From: Myxococcales bacterium
Lineage (GTDB): Bacteria; Myxococcota_A; Polyangia; Haliangiales; Haliangiaceae
Assembly: GCA_947483555.1 (NCBI GenBank)
Contig: CANKMW010000062.1
Coordinates: 1 to 55,701, forward strand
Direction of reading: 5' to 3'
DNA length: 55,701 bases
Below are positions 40,301 through 48,800 of the stretch, piece after piece. Positions within the stretch are counted from its first letter, which is position 1. The number at the start of each line of letters is the position of its first letter. A program made the position numbers and the translations under genes. The notes beneath the pieces were generated by a model. It saw only the letters and a list, made by a program, of their open reading frames with translations, made no database searches and was not told where the DNA came from.

Positions 40301-41312
40301 GATCGGCCCCAGCGCCGAGAACCCGTCAGGGAGCTGGATCGAGTTCGAACCGAAGACCTCCGAGTTCAGGTACTCGCCGTGGAAGGAGAAGCCGCGCAGC
40401 GAAACGCGCTACGAGCGGTTCAAGCGCGAGCGAGCTGAACTTGACGACGCGGACGACGCGCTGGACAGTCCCGAAGCTGATCCAGATCGAGTGGTCGACG
40501 CCTCCGTCGCCGTGGATGAGGGAGCCGCGAAGCCGGGCACCAGGAGGACAAAGCCGATCTCCGATCCCCACCACAAGGCGCTGGGTTCGCCGGCCGACGA
40601 AGCCTTCCTCGATGACATCGACGATGTCGACCGCGCAACCGAGAGCGTCGACGGCGTGCCTGATCGCCGGGCGCCAGCGCGTCGATCCACCGAGGACGTG
40701 CCAGATCGCGGAGCGCCCTCTGACCTAGATGACGGGATGCACTCCGTCGATGCTGATGCGGAGGCAGTCCGTCAGCGACAGGCGCGCGCAGCTGCCAGTG
40801 CTCCATCCCGCCCCGCGCGCACGCCACTGGCCGAGCACATCCCGCCGTCCGGACCGGAGTTCATGGAGTGGTTCGACAGTCTGACGCTTGAGGAGCTGGA
40901 CACGTTACTCAAGGACAAGAGCACCCCAGGGAAACAGGGTGCCCAGAAAGTGATCGCAGATCACATCCGGCACCCAGGTCACCAACATGAGTGGCTCATG
41001 GTGAAGCATATGCGCCAGGTGAAGAAGTGGGGCATCTCGATGCGTACCGTGCTGGACGCGAGGACGCGGACCGAGTCGGCCGTCGGCCGGGGGTTCCGCC
41101 ACGGCAGCCGCGGATCGGGAGCCATGCACGAGGCGCTCAGCGAAATGATCGAGGCGTCGTCAACGTTCTGGGAGTTCCGGCAACGTCTCTCGGCATGGGC
41201 GGACCGCGAGTTGTTTCCGGTGCACGGACCGCACGGCGAGACGCCCCTCGGGCGCTACTATCTGCCCGAGGATCTCCAGGTCCCGGCCGAGGGTGGAGGA
41301 GCGTACCGATGA
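37326..41312 (+). CDS. eCIS-type effector / polymorphic toxin candidate, 1328 residues
   Basis: The GTG at 37326 follows AAGGGGG; ATGs at 37389 and 37452 are alternatives. Layout: a short basic start with GKRSRTQSLP, the kind of N-terminus found on eCIS-associated effectors; an Ala/Asp/Gly-rich linker with EPASADGAAPAADGG repeats (to about residue 275); long helical coiled-coil segments (to about 690); a membrane-type region GLVVTIAKFVATALIIGFAP (about 690-725) and WPWYGKVAGLWATTLVAVGD; and a domain with VDVYVHGSVDDF (His913) and VRLLSCSTGAHAKGA (Cys954), a His/Cys pair as in clan-CD-like (C80-type) domains. The C-terminal 130 residues (HPGHQHEWLMVKHMRQVKKW, GSRGSGAMHEALSEMIEASS) are a likely toxin tip. 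The stop overlaps the next gene by ATGA, as toxin-immunity pairs often do. Confidence 0.82.
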   Translation: MKARRPGGSSAGRDESGSRGGMAGKRSRTQSLPPSAKRRDPTMSASEFIPTNEPGMGSVGTPNPFPDDDAFGLHPIGSPDAISGGSITPDEDEPLQSGRPTGVANADAALPAGAAAPMHSEATDGAEPQAVANTPEVAPAGPASNDHASHQASGGGAGARGAVADGAEAAPSAGAETAVPSAGGETQASGDADAPSPGASADGAAPAADGGEPASADGAAPAADGGEPVADTDASSASSVGETGHAEPAAEAVAPEHGGAVSTGNGSGEPRAAVGATAHSAEPNLLSVAHVQAGLIQAHATTEYMQSLTAIGQREQSLRGTFAQQRAAIRMVSATQVGLARSDAKATADRVRGRNGTVSQTIGQMIDGEVTRLSLGTQGAMARVSTASRAVSPAIRDAANNALPNANLDLRDAVEGQLANELYQRLVPPAHTAARKEAHDARDRDVERLGSARDGNIRQMRQAGDVLARQAAAQLPDVERSIVASGEKLAALFEHNARTQVAAIDAAERGAAAFFARARTQAHQILGAGKSTAATLTTAATAQSGTPGAGARFQTAASQAAPHFARRREQLVSSVEGVVQRATSTVAHGVNEFQGECAGHRAQALGNHAAIEGKLAGDIAGKVGQIRGEWAKDTDVAIISANSYAAAAEANRAQLIAQLPAKFGGIVRSAFSEARKSRLTRFGEGVWGAVSGLVVTIAKFVATALIIGFAPFAFGVAALLGKAGVLAGLVRDAAMAIVGMVQAFAERFKILFRTWDDWPWYGKVAGLWATTLVAVGDVVGLPSIFEGVTGRELISNRELSYDEQGAKTFGGGFAAIATLVPAKLQADKAARATAAREMGKELGELEGRAASRAETTAASTVDDAAAAAPESAPAATTASHLDDTVILQGTDIEIAALAKKITPEPGTVDVYVHGSVDDFIVHHNGSPVHLDHRRLATYIRKSGKNPDRVRLLSCSTGAHAKGAAQHFANKLGVKVVAPSDILHINRKTGKLTIGPSAENPSGSWIEFEPKTSEFRYSPWKEKPRSETRYERFKRERAELDDADDALDSPEADPDRVVDASVAVDEGAAKPGTRRTKPISDPHHKALGSPADEAFLDDIDDVDRATESVDGVPDRRAPARRSTEDVPDRGAPSDLDDGMHSVDADAEAVRQRQARAAASAPSRPARTPLAEHIPPSGPEFMEWFDSLTLEELDTLLKDKSTPGKQGAQKVIADHIRHPGHQHEWLMVKHMRQVKKWGISMRTVLDARTRTESAVGRGFRHGSRGSGAMHEALSEMIEASSTFWEFRQRLSAWADRELFPVHGPHGETPLGRYYLPEDLQVPAEGGGAYR

Positions 41313-41842
41313 TTCAGGTCACGACATGGGCCGAGCTGAGTGGTGGCACTTCTGGTCACGACGCTGAGAACGTCGCGCTCGCACGGTTGCGCGAAGCCGA
41401 GTGGTTCAAGCATCTGGGCGAACCCACGACGCGCGACCGGGACGTTGACAGGGTTGGGGGGTGGTCGGACGCGCTGACCATGTTCTCGGGAGGCGGGAAC
41501 ACACGGCGCACCGGTACGCTCACGGTGCCGAAGCTTCTCCTCATCGAGCGCCTCGATGCCGACGATATGCTCAACCGCGTCACCGTCGATGCGGCAAACC
41601 GTGCGCTCGACGCGATCGATGCCACCCCACACATTCCGGCTAGCCTCGCGTTCGAGGATTCCCTCTCCGTCTCCGACTACATCACGGAGTACATTCGTCT
41701 CCTGTCCATCGAGATTTACGCAGGTGACGTAGGCGCTTCCCGGTGCAGCTACTTTCGCGACCAGCTCCCATGGTTCCTCGCGGGACTCTTGCCCTGCGGC
41801 TGGAACGGCGAGTGGCCCGTCGGCCGGATGCGCGTGTACTGA
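41309..41842 (+). CDS. Probable immunity protein, 177 residues
   Basis: Starts inside the effector stop (ATGA). Reads MIQVTTWAELSGGTSGHDAE, TGTLTVPKLLLIERLDADDM and ends NGEWPVGRMRVY. It has no signal peptide, contains many acidic and aromatic residues, and is directly coupled to a toxin-like gene, which together fit an immunity protein. The ending GEWP-GRM-VY recalls small cytosolic immunity proteins in other polymorphic-toxin loci. The assignment rests mainly on position. Confidence 0.6.
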   Translation: MIQVTTWAELSGGTSGHDAENVALARLREAEWFKHLGEPTTRDRDVDRVGGWSDALTMFSGGGNTRRTGTLTVPKLLLIERLDADDMLNRVTVDAANRALDAIDATPHIPASLAFEDSLSVSDYITEYIRLLSIEIYAGDVGASRCSYFRDQLPWFLAGLLPCGWNGEWPVGRMRVY

Positions 41843-41859
41843 CCCCGCAACAACGACCC

Positions 41860-42246
41860 ATGGTGACCTCCATGCCGCTGCGAGTGCTCAAGATGGTGGG
41901 TAACTTCAAGGAAGCAGGCTACATCCGCGATGCTCCGTCGCTGGTCGAGGCTCGCGGGAAACGCCCACCGACGAACAAGGCGGACGTCGTTGCATATCTG
42001 CGCGCCGGCACGAGCTACACGGTGAGCCCGGGCCCCGTTGAAGACAGATTCGACCCGGCCCGGCAGGCTGGTACGGCGGGAATCCTGACCGACGGCATCT
42101 ACGCTTGGCCGCACTTCCTCGCCTACTACGTCGAGCACTACGACGTGGAACTGCCGGCCGACTTCGAGCAACACATGCACGATCGTACCTGGCGGGTGCC
42201 GGCATCCGTCGACCTTGATCCAGTCGCGCTGCCATGGGAGGTCTAA
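41860..42246 (+). CDS. Second probable immunity protein, 128 residues
   Basis: ATG at 41860 or 41872 (MPLRVLKMVGNFKEAGYIRD). The core reads AGILTDGIYAWPHFLAYYVE, HYDVELPADFEQHMHDRTWR, VP. The string 'DG-YAWP--L-YYVE-Y-V-LP--F--HM' is, to my knowledge, typical of small orphan immunity-like proteins near toxin genes. It is 17 bp after the first immunity candidate and shares little with it, so the two probably act against different toxin tips. Confidence 0.58.
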   Translation: MVTSMPLRVLKMVGNFKEAGYIRDAPSLVEARGKRPPTNKADVVAYLRAGTSYTVSPGPVEDRFDPARQAGTAGILTDGIYAWPHFLAYYVEHYDVELPADFEQHMHDRTWRVPASVDLDPVALPWEV

Positions 42247-42249
42247 GAC

Positions 42250-43128
42250 GTGATGTTCTGCCGGACTTCCGCTCGCCCATCGATGAACGTGTTGCCCTGC
42301 ATTTCGGTACGCCTGCTGTTGCTGCTCGGCCTCGTCGCCGTTCTTGGCGGCCTGGCATACGCCGACGAGCAGCTTCCGAAGCCCGCGACCCCGGCGGCGG
42401 TGGCGCGTTTCGATGCGGGTAACACCGCCTTCCGCGGCGCGCAGGCGAAGACAGATCCCGCGGTTCAACGCGCCGAGTACGAGAACGCGATCAGGGAGTA
42501 CATCGCGGGGCTCGCGGTCGAGACCAAGTTCCATTACACGTTCTACTGGAACCTGGGCCATGCCTACCGGCAGATCGGCGAGTACACGCGCGCCGACCAC
42601 TTCTACAAGAAGTTCCTCGAGTTCGCGCCAGAGCGATTCGCGTTGCACCGGACTGCCGCCGAGGACTTCCGCCGGATGATGAAGGCGGAGCTTGATAAGG
42701 AAGCTTCCCTCGCCGAGCCGACCGCGCCCGCACCGACCCTGCTCCGTGACCCGGCAACACGGCCCACGGACGCGGGGAAGCCGCACGCCGTCCCGCGGTC
42801 AGGGGCGAAGCCCTGGCACGCGGACCGGCTTGGCTGGGTTCTGGTGGGCGGCGGGGCCCTTGGCGTTCTCGGCGGGGGCGGTTTCCTGCTGAGCGGTAAC
42901 TCGCTCTACGACCAGGCGGCCGACGAGGACCGCCAGACCGTTGCGGCCGACCTGCGGGACCGCGGCGACCAACGCGTCATCATCGGCGGGGTTACCGGTG
43001 GCGTCGGGGTCGGCCTGCTCGCGGCGGGCGTGATCAAGCTCGCTATGACGGGATCCGAGGCGTCCACCTCGCCGCCGATCCAGGTTACGGTCGGCCCGTC
43101 CTCGTTCTCCATCCGGGGGAGCTTCTAG
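42250..43128 (+). CDS. TPR-like exported membrane protein, 292 residues
   Basis: GGAGG at 42238 supports GTG 42250; ATG 42283 is an alternative. A signal peptide (VRLLLLLGLVAVLGGLAYA) is followed by helical TPR-like repeats (REYIAGLAVETKFHYTFYWN, LGHAYRQIGEYTRADHFYKK). A Pro-rich linker leads to two membrane segments (LGWVLVGGGALGVLGGGGFL and VIIGGVTGGVGVGLLAAGVI). Such proteins accompany Ser/Thr kinases in myxobacteria; here the lipoprotein and kinase genes follow at 2-bp and 13-bp spacing. Confidence 0.75.
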   Translation: MMFCRTSARPSMNVLPCISVRLLLLLGLVAVLGGLAYADEQLPKPATPAAVARFDAGNTAFRGAQAKTDPAVQRAEYENAIREYIAGLAVETKFHYTFYWNLGHAYRQIGEYTRADHFYKKFLEFAPERFALHRTAAEDFRRMMKAELDKEASLAEPTAPAPTLLRDPATRPTDAGKPHAVPRSGAKPWHADRLGWVLVGGGALGVLGGGGFLLSGNSLYDQAADEDRQTVAADLRDRGDQRVIIGGVTGGVGVGLLAAGVIKLAMTGSEASTSPPIQVTVGPSSFSIRGSF

Positions 43129-43130
43129 CC

Positions 43131-44552
43131 ATGCGCCACACGTCGTTTCTCGCTCTTGCGCTGACCCTCAGCGTCGGCCTGTTCGGCTGCCCGACCGACA
43201 ACCCGGTGGAATGCCGCGACCAGTCGAGCTGCGACCTCGGTGCGGGCGGCGCGTGCCTCGTGGCGCCGTCGGGCAATCAGTGGTGCGCCTATCCCGACTC
43301 GTCGTGCCCCAGCGGCATGCGGTACTCGGATCAGCGTGTCGGGGACGGCCTATCGGGTTCGTGCGTGACGGAAGATCCCGGCGCGGACGCAGGGGTTGAC
43401 GCCGCTGATCCGGACGCGCGGCCCGACGCACCGACGATCGACGCTTCGGTCGATGCGCCGATCGTCGGTCCGATCGTCACGAACAACCAACTCGCCGATC
43501 TCGTGATCGGGCAGACGAACTTCGTTTCAGAGGCCGACCGCGGTTACACAGGACAGTCCGCTGTCAGCAACGACGTCGCCGCGTCAGCAGGTGGTGTGTG
43601 GGTCTTCGATGTCGGTAAGGGCCGGGTCTTGGGTTTCTCGCCGCTGCCGAACACGGGCGATCCAACCGCCAGCGGAATCGTCGGCCGGCCGGCGGTCACC
43701 GACAACACGGCCACTGGGGCCGCGTCCGCAACGAACCTGGGGAGCATTATTGGTGCGGTTGGGTATGGCGGTGGCGTGCTTGCGGTCGCCGATGGCGATC
43801 GAAACCGCGTGCTCATCTGGAACCCAGCTCCGACGGCGCCCGGTGAGGCCGCGGATATCGTCATCGGCCAGCCGAACATGACGTCCTCGGCAAGCGGGAA
43901 CGGTGCGAGCCAGATGAGTCTGCCCCTGTCGGTGTGGACCGATGGCGTCCGCCTGATCGTTGGCGACCGCGCGAACTACCGCGTGCTCATCTGGAACACC
44001 ATGCCCACGGCGAACGGTCAGGCTGCCGATATCGTTCTCGGCCAGGCCAACTTCGGCGTGAACGTGAATCCGTCATCGCCATCCGCTTCCAACATGACGA
44101 TGCCTTCCGGGATCACCTACGACGGCGCACGGCTCTACGTCGCCGACAGCTTCTTCAACCGCGTGCTCGTCTGGGACGGCCTACCGACAGCGAACAACGA
44201 GGCCGCCGACTTTGTGCTCGGTCAGCCGACCCTCACATCAGGATCGTCGCTTGCCGCGAGCCCCACCACGCTAAACCAGCCGACGGGTGTAGCCCGCTAT
44301 GGCAACGCGCTGCTCGTCTCGGACTACGGGAACGATCGGATCGTCATCTACCAGCCGCTGCCCACGACGTCCGGATCGTCAGCGTCGCTTGTGTTGGGTC
44401 AGGCTGACCTGAACACGCCGGCGATCTCTGGGCCGAACGCTGCGACCCAGCAGGGCTTCGATCGCCCTGACGGCCTGTCGGTCACCGGAAGCCTGCTCTT
44501 CGTCGCCGACAGCGGCAACCGGCGCGTGGTCCGGTTCACTCTGGCCAACTGA
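43131..44552 (+). CDS. Beta-propeller (NHL-like) lipoprotein, 473 residues
   Basis: Lipoprotein signal MRHTSFLALALTLSVGLFGC with Cys20, a Cys-rich N-terminal patch, and the Asp/Ala linker DAGVDAADPDARPDAPTIDA typical of myxobacterial envelope proteins. The body repeats LADLVIGQTNF, AADIVIGQPNM, AADIVLGQANF, AADFVLGQPTL and ASLVLGQADL, each followed by RVLIWN/RVLVWD- or RIVIYQ-like strands. That gives about six NHL-type blades, a ligand-binding propeller on the cell surface. Start ATG two bases after the previous stop. Confidence 0.85.
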   Translation: MRHTSFLALALTLSVGLFGCPTDNPVECRDQSSCDLGAGGACLVAPSGNQWCAYPDSSCPSGMRYSDQRVGDGLSGSCVTEDPGADAGVDAADPDARPDAPTIDASVDAPIVGPIVTNNQLADLVIGQTNFVSEADRGYTGQSAVSNDVAASAGGVWVFDVGKGRVLGFSPLPNTGDPTASGIVGRPAVTDNTATGAASATNLGSIIGAVGYGGGVLAVADGDRNRVLIWNPAPTAPGEAADIVIGQPNMTSSASGNGASQMSLPLSVWTDGVRLIVGDRANYRVLIWNTMPTANGQAADIVLGQANFGVNVNPSSPSASNMTMPSGITYDGARLYVADSFFNRVLVWDGLPTANNEAADFVLGQPTLTSGSSLAASPTTLNQPTGVARYGNALLVSDYGNDRIVIYQPLPTTSGSSASLVLGQADLNTPAISGPNAATQQGFDRPDGLSVTGSLLFVADSGNRRVVRFTLAN

Positions 44553-44565
44553 GTCGCCCCACCGG

Positions 44566-46320
44566 ATGAACTACGGCAGCTACACCCTTGTCTCCGAGCT
44601 TGGCCGTGGCGGCATGGGTGTCGTCCACAAGGCCCAGCACACCGTCCTCGGCACGCCAGCCTGCGTCAAGCTGCTGCTTCCCGAGTTCACGAGGCATGCC
44701 GAGGTAGTCGCGCGGTTCGTGAACGAGGCGAGGGCAGCCTCCGGGATGTCTCACGACAACATCGTCAGGGTGCTCGACTGCAACCAGGGTCCAGATGGTG
44801 TCTGGTTCATCGTTCTGGAGTACCTCGAAGGTCTCCCGTTGTCGAAGTGGATCCGCGGAGCGGTCGCGGCCCATGTCGCGCCACGGATCGAGGCGGGCGG
44901 TGTCGTGGGTGCGGTCACGCCAGCGCAGATCGTCCGCGTCCTGGTGCAAGCCGCCAACGCGCTCCACACCGCGCACGAACACGCCTCGGAGCGCATCTCG
45001 GGCATCGTCCACCGAGACGTGAAGCCCGACAACATCTTCCTCGTCGTCCGCAAGATCGGCGGTCGAGCCAACGATCTGCACGTGGTGCTGCTCGACTTCG
45101 GCATCGCCAAGCTGCGCGACGCGCGCGGCGAGGAGTTGACGCGCACCGGCGCGACGATCGGGACCCCCTCGTACATGGCGCCCGAGCAGCTCGCCAACTC
45201 GAAGGTCGTCGATCGACGCGCGGACGTGTACGCGCTCGGCGTGATTCTCTACGAGATGCTCACCGGCGGCTGGCTCCCGTGGAGCGACGAGAACAACGAA
45301 ACGCCAGCGCCAGCGGTCATCTACCAGCGTCAGACCTCGGAGCCGCCGCCGGATCCGCGCACGAAGAACCCGACTGTGAGCGCGGCGTTGGCGCAGGTGG
45401 TGCGCCGTGCGCTGGCCTGCGATCCACGCGAGCGTTGGGCGTCCGCACTCGAATTCGCGAGGGCGCTGGCGGAGGCGGTCAAGGCCGATGGCGTCGAGCC
45501 CGCGGGCGCGGAGATCCTCCGGAAGTACGCCGAGGATCTGTGGGACCCCGCGGATCCGATGTTCGGGCACCGCCTGGCCACGCCACCGATCAGCCTTGCC
45601 GATCCGGCGCTCTGGAGCCCGCCGCTGTCGGCGGTGTCGATCGTGGGGTCTCATGTCGTGCGGCCCGCGGGGCAGGAAGCGGGGGCTACCCAGTCGCTGC
45701 GACCGCCGCCGCCTGGCGTGCCATCGACGACGCTCGGCTCGTCCGCGGCGCAGTCGGTGCGTGTTGCGGCCGTGCCGCGCAGGTCGCGCCGGGCGCTCTA
45801 CTCTGCCCTTGGCGCCGTGGCGGCGGCCGGGGGGCTCGCGGTAGTGGCTGCCATCGCGCTCGGTGGTGAGCCGACAAAGCCTGGCGGGTCAGGCGCGGCG
45901 ACCGCGCCCGGAATGGGCGCGCCGCTCGTCGATGCTGCCGTGCCAGCCATGACCTCGGTCGCCATCCTCACCGAGCCCGTCGGCGCTGCGGTGTTCATCG
46001 ATGACGAGCTGGCAGGGACGTCGCCGGTCAAAGTGGCGCTGACGGCAGGACGCGCCGTCCGCGTCCGCGCAGAACACGCCGGTCACTCGTCGACCGAGGA
46101 GCGCCATGTCGTCGGCGACCGCGCCGAGACAGTACGTCTGGCGCTCGCGCCCGTCGTCGATGCGGCGCCCCCGATCGATGCCGGCGCCGACGCGGCGACT
46201 GTGACCCGGCCCGGTCGACCGAGACCGCCAGGCCGTGAGACGCCGAGCGGCACGAAACCGAACGAAACGCCACCGGCCGGCAGCGGCTCGGGGTTCGATC
46301 CCGAGAACATCGCCCAATGA
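44566..46320 (+). CDS. Transmembrane Ser/Thr protein kinase with PEGA domain, 584 residues
   Basis: Hanks-type kinase: Gly-loop ELGRGGMGVV, Lys in ACVKLLLP, catalytic loop HRDVKPDN (His149), DFG (Asp177), activation-loop end GTPSYMAPEQ, and DVYALGVILYEMLTG. All catalytic residues are present. A membrane helix, LYSALGAVAAAGGLAVVAAI, follows near residue 410. The outer part holds a PEGA domain (VAILTEPVGAAVFIDDELAG, TSPVKVALTAGRAVRV) and an Asp/Pro/Gly tail. It would phosphorylate cytosolic proteins in response to an envelope signal, and FHA proteins such as the one at 35.4 kb are natural readers. Last gene of a three-gene operon. Confidence 0.93.
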   Translation: MNYGSYTLVSELGRGGMGVVHKAQHTVLGTPACVKLLLPEFTRHAEVVARFVNEARAASGMSHDNIVRVLDCNQGPDGVWFIVLEYLEGLPLSKWIRGAVAAHVAPRIEAGGVVGAVTPAQIVRVLVQAANALHTAHEHASERISGIVHRDVKPDNIFLVVRKIGGRANDLHVVLLDFGIAKLRDARGEELTRTGATIGTPSYMAPEQLANSKVVDRRADVYALGVILYEMLTGGWLPWSDENNETPAPAVIYQRQTSEPPPDPRTKNPTVSAALAQVVRRALACDPRERWASALEFARALAEAVKADGVEPAGAEILRKYAEDLWDPADPMFGHRLATPPISLADPALWSPPLSAVSIVGSHVVRPAGQEAGATQSLRPPPPGVPSTTLGSSAAQSVRVAAVPRRSRRALYSALGAVAAAGGLAVVAAIALGGEPTKPGGSGAATAPGMGAPLVDAAVPAMTSVAILTEPVGAAVFIDDELAGTSPVKVALTAGRAVRVRAEHAGHSSTEERHVVGDRAETVRLALAPVVDAAPPIDAGADAATVTRPGRPRPPGRETPSGTKPNETPPAGSGSGFDPENIAQ

Positions 46321-46441
46321 TCAGCCGCTCGCTGGGTCGCTTCCAAGCGCGCTCGGAATCCGCGGTGGCCATCGGGGATGCGTGTCAGGCCGTTCATGTA
46401 GTGTTTCTAGACGCGCAACGCCATACGCAGACGGGGACGCG

Positions 46442-48796
46442 ATGACAGTTCAGTTCAACCTGCAACCGGACCCGCGCATCCTTCCGATGCTTGGCGAGAT
46501 CAGTCTCGTCCAGTGGAGGTGCGTGGCCGAGTTGATCGACAACTCGGTCGATGGATTCCTCGCGAGTGCGCGCGAGGGCACCGAGTTGCTTGCGCCGGAG
46601 GTTCACGTTCGTATCCCGGTGACGGAGAGTCCGACCGCGCAGGTGTCAGTGACCGACAACGGGCCCGGCATGAACGCCGAGACGCTCGAGCGCGCAGTTC
46701 GTGCGGGGTGGTCGGGAAACGATCCGATCCGCAGCTTGGGCATGTTCGGGATGGGGTTCAACATTGCGACCGCACGGCTCGGTTCGGTCACAACCGTGTG
46801 GACCACACGCGCGGGCGACAAAGAATGGGTGGGGCTCGAGATCGACTTCGATAAGTTCCAGTCGCAGGGCCATTTCGAGACGCCACGCCTGACGCGCGAG
46901 AAGGTCGATCCGGCCCAACAGGGTACCGAAGTCATCATCGCGCGGCTGAAGCCCGCGGAGCGCCAGTGGCTCACGAAACCCGCCAACCTCACGAAGATCA
47001 GGAACGAGCTGCGACGCGTGTACGCCTCGATGCTGCGACCAGGCGGAAAGCCGGTCCAGTTTCGCCTCTTCGTCAACGCAACCCTCTTGGAAGGGCGCAG
47101 CCACTGTATCTGGAGCGGCCCCGGAAACAACGACCGGGTCGCTCGGCATCCGGTGCTCGGTGACATCGATGCCTACCAGCCGATCGATGTGAACCTTGAA
47201 CCACGGCCATTCTGCCTGCGCTGCTGGCAGTGGCTTGCGGCGAGTCTGACGACGTGCCCAACGTGTCCCGAGGGCGGGAGGGTGCAGAAGCGTCCGCGCT
47301 CCGTTCGCGGGTGGCTCGGGATCCAGCGGTACCTCAGCGAGAGCGACTACGGGATCGACTTCCTCAGGAACGGTCGGAAGATCGAGGTTGCGAGCAAGGA
47401 TCTCTTCTACTGGACCGACGGTGAGTACGCCAAACCTGAGTACCCGATCGATGATCCCCGTGGCCGAGGAAGGATCGTCGGCGAGATCCACCTCGACCAC
47501 TGCCGCGTGACCTACACCAAGGATCGGTTCGATCGCCACGATCCCGCATGGGAGGACATGACGCGGATCGTGCGAGGCGAGGGGCCACTTCAGCCGGACA
47601 GTGCCGAGGGCTTCCCCCCCAACCACTCACCGCTCTACAAGCTCTACCAGGTGTTTCGCCGCTCGACACCGAGAGCGAAGACGAGCGGCGCGTGGCAACG
47701 ATTGGTGGTCGTAGAGAAGAACGACCAGGCGCAGGAGATGGCGAAGTACTTCCATGCGAACGACCCGGCCCACCAGACGGACGACAAGTGGTGGGCACTC
47801 GTCCTCGAGAGCGACAAGAATCTCCTCCAAGGTACCCCGCCTCCAGGCGGAGGGGCGCCACCTCCGGCGCCGGTCATCCCTGGCTTCGGTCCGCCCGCTG
47901 CAACAGCGCCCCCATCGGGCGCCCCCGGACCGGCGGGGCCGGCGGCGCCAGTGCCGGTGGCTGCGAAGCCCGTCGGCCAACCGATCCTCGGGTTGACCCA
48001 ACTCTACGTTATCGAGTCAACGAGCCTGAAGTGGGAAGTTCGAGCGTTCTCGGTCGATGAGAGCACGCCCGAGTTGCACAAGGGCAAGCGGCCTTGGGCG
48101 CTCAAGCTCCAGCCCGATGGCACGGCCTCATTCCTCGTCAATCGGCGTCATCCCGTATTTGCGTCCGCAACGCTGATGCCACTGGACGCGCTCTTGGCGC
48201 AGCTTGCATTCGCGGCGATGGAGGTCGTCAAGGACACGCCTGGAGATCGCACGTTCGCGCAGTTTCTCGGCGAGCTTCGGCAACGCTACGCGACGGAGAC
48301 CGCCCTCGACGCGGGCTCCCTCTCGAATCTCGCGCGCCTTCGTCTGAAGGAAATCGCGGCCACGCTGGCAACCAACATTTCGCCCACGGACGCCAGCGAA
48401 CTCTTCAAGGAGCTCGCGCCGGACGTGCAGCAACGGATCAACGAGCGGATGGCTACGCAGGCAGTGTCGAACGCGAAGGCAGTCATCACCCAGGGGCGAT
48501 TCCTCGAATATGCGCCCCCTGGCGCCCTCCTCGATTTCTTCGGAAAGCACCCCGAGCTATTCGTCGACGGCAAGTGCTGGGATGACGAGTACGGGACGCT
48601 CGACTATGGCTCGCCCTCTGCGACAGAGATCGCCCAGCAACAGGTTGTTCGCTCCTACAAGAGTCTCCTCGCCGACGCGGTCTGGCTCGCGGAGCAGGAT
48701 CTGAGCGGGATCGAGGAAGTGAGCCGGCCGCGCCTGCTGCGTGCAATGCACGCGCTTGAGCTGCTGGCGCCAGCAACCGGCGACGCGAGCGAGTGA
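46442..48796 (+). CDS. GHKL (MORC/MutL/Hsp90-type) ATPase of a restriction-modification-like system, 784 residues
   Basis: The N-terminal Bergerat fold shows CVAELIDNSVDGF (N box), VTDNGPGMN (DxGxG) and SLGMFGMGFNIAT (G2 box), so ATP binding is expected. An S5-like middle domain follows, with a small zinc ribbon (CLRCWQWLAASLTTCPTC, about residue 257). A Pro-rich linker (about 465-520) leads to a helical C-terminal half. Iyer, Abhiman and Aravind described MORC-like ATPases in bacterial restriction-modification operons with a helicase-nuclease and a C5 methyltransferase; the next three genes give exactly that context. The ATPase is thought to act as a DNA clamp or loop former. A 121-bp gap ahead probably holds the operon promoter. 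Confidence 0.88.
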   Translation: MTVQFNLQPDPRILPMLGEISLVQWRCVAELIDNSVDGFLASAREGTELLAPEVHVRIPVTESPTAQVSVTDNGPGMNAETLERAVRAGWSGNDPIRSLGMFGMGFNIATARLGSVTTVWTTRAGDKEWVGLEIDFDKFQSQGHFETPRLTREKVDPAQQGTEVIIARLKPAERQWLTKPANLTKIRNELRRVYASMLRPGGKPVQFRLFVNATLLEGRSHCIWSGPGNNDRVARHPVLGDIDAYQPIDVNLEPRPFCLRCWQWLAASLTTCPTCPEGGRVQKRPRSVRGWLGIQRYLSESDYGIDFLRNGRKIEVASKDLFYWTDGEYAKPEYPIDDPRGRGRIVGEIHLDHCRVTYTKDRFDRHDPAWEDMTRIVRGEGPLQPDSAEGFPPNHSPLYKLYQVFRRSTPRAKTSGAWQRLVVVEKNDQAQEMAKYFHANDPAHQTDDKWWALVLESDKNLLQGTPPPGGGAPPPAPVIPGFGPPAATAPPSGAPGPAGPAAPVPVAAKPVGQPILGLTQLYVIESTSLKWEVRAFSVDESTPELHKGKRPWALKLQPDGTASFLVNRRHPVFASATLMPLDALLAQLAFAAMEVVKDTPGDRTFAQFLGELRQRYATETALDAGSLSNLARLRLKEIAATLATNISPTDASELFKELAPDVQQRINERMATQAVSNAKAVITQGRFLEYAPPGALLDFFGKHPELFVDGKCWDDEYGTLDYGSPSATEIAQQQVVRSYKSLLADAVWLAEQDLSGIEEVSRPRLLRAMHALELLAPATGDASE

Positions 48797-48800
48797 CGCC

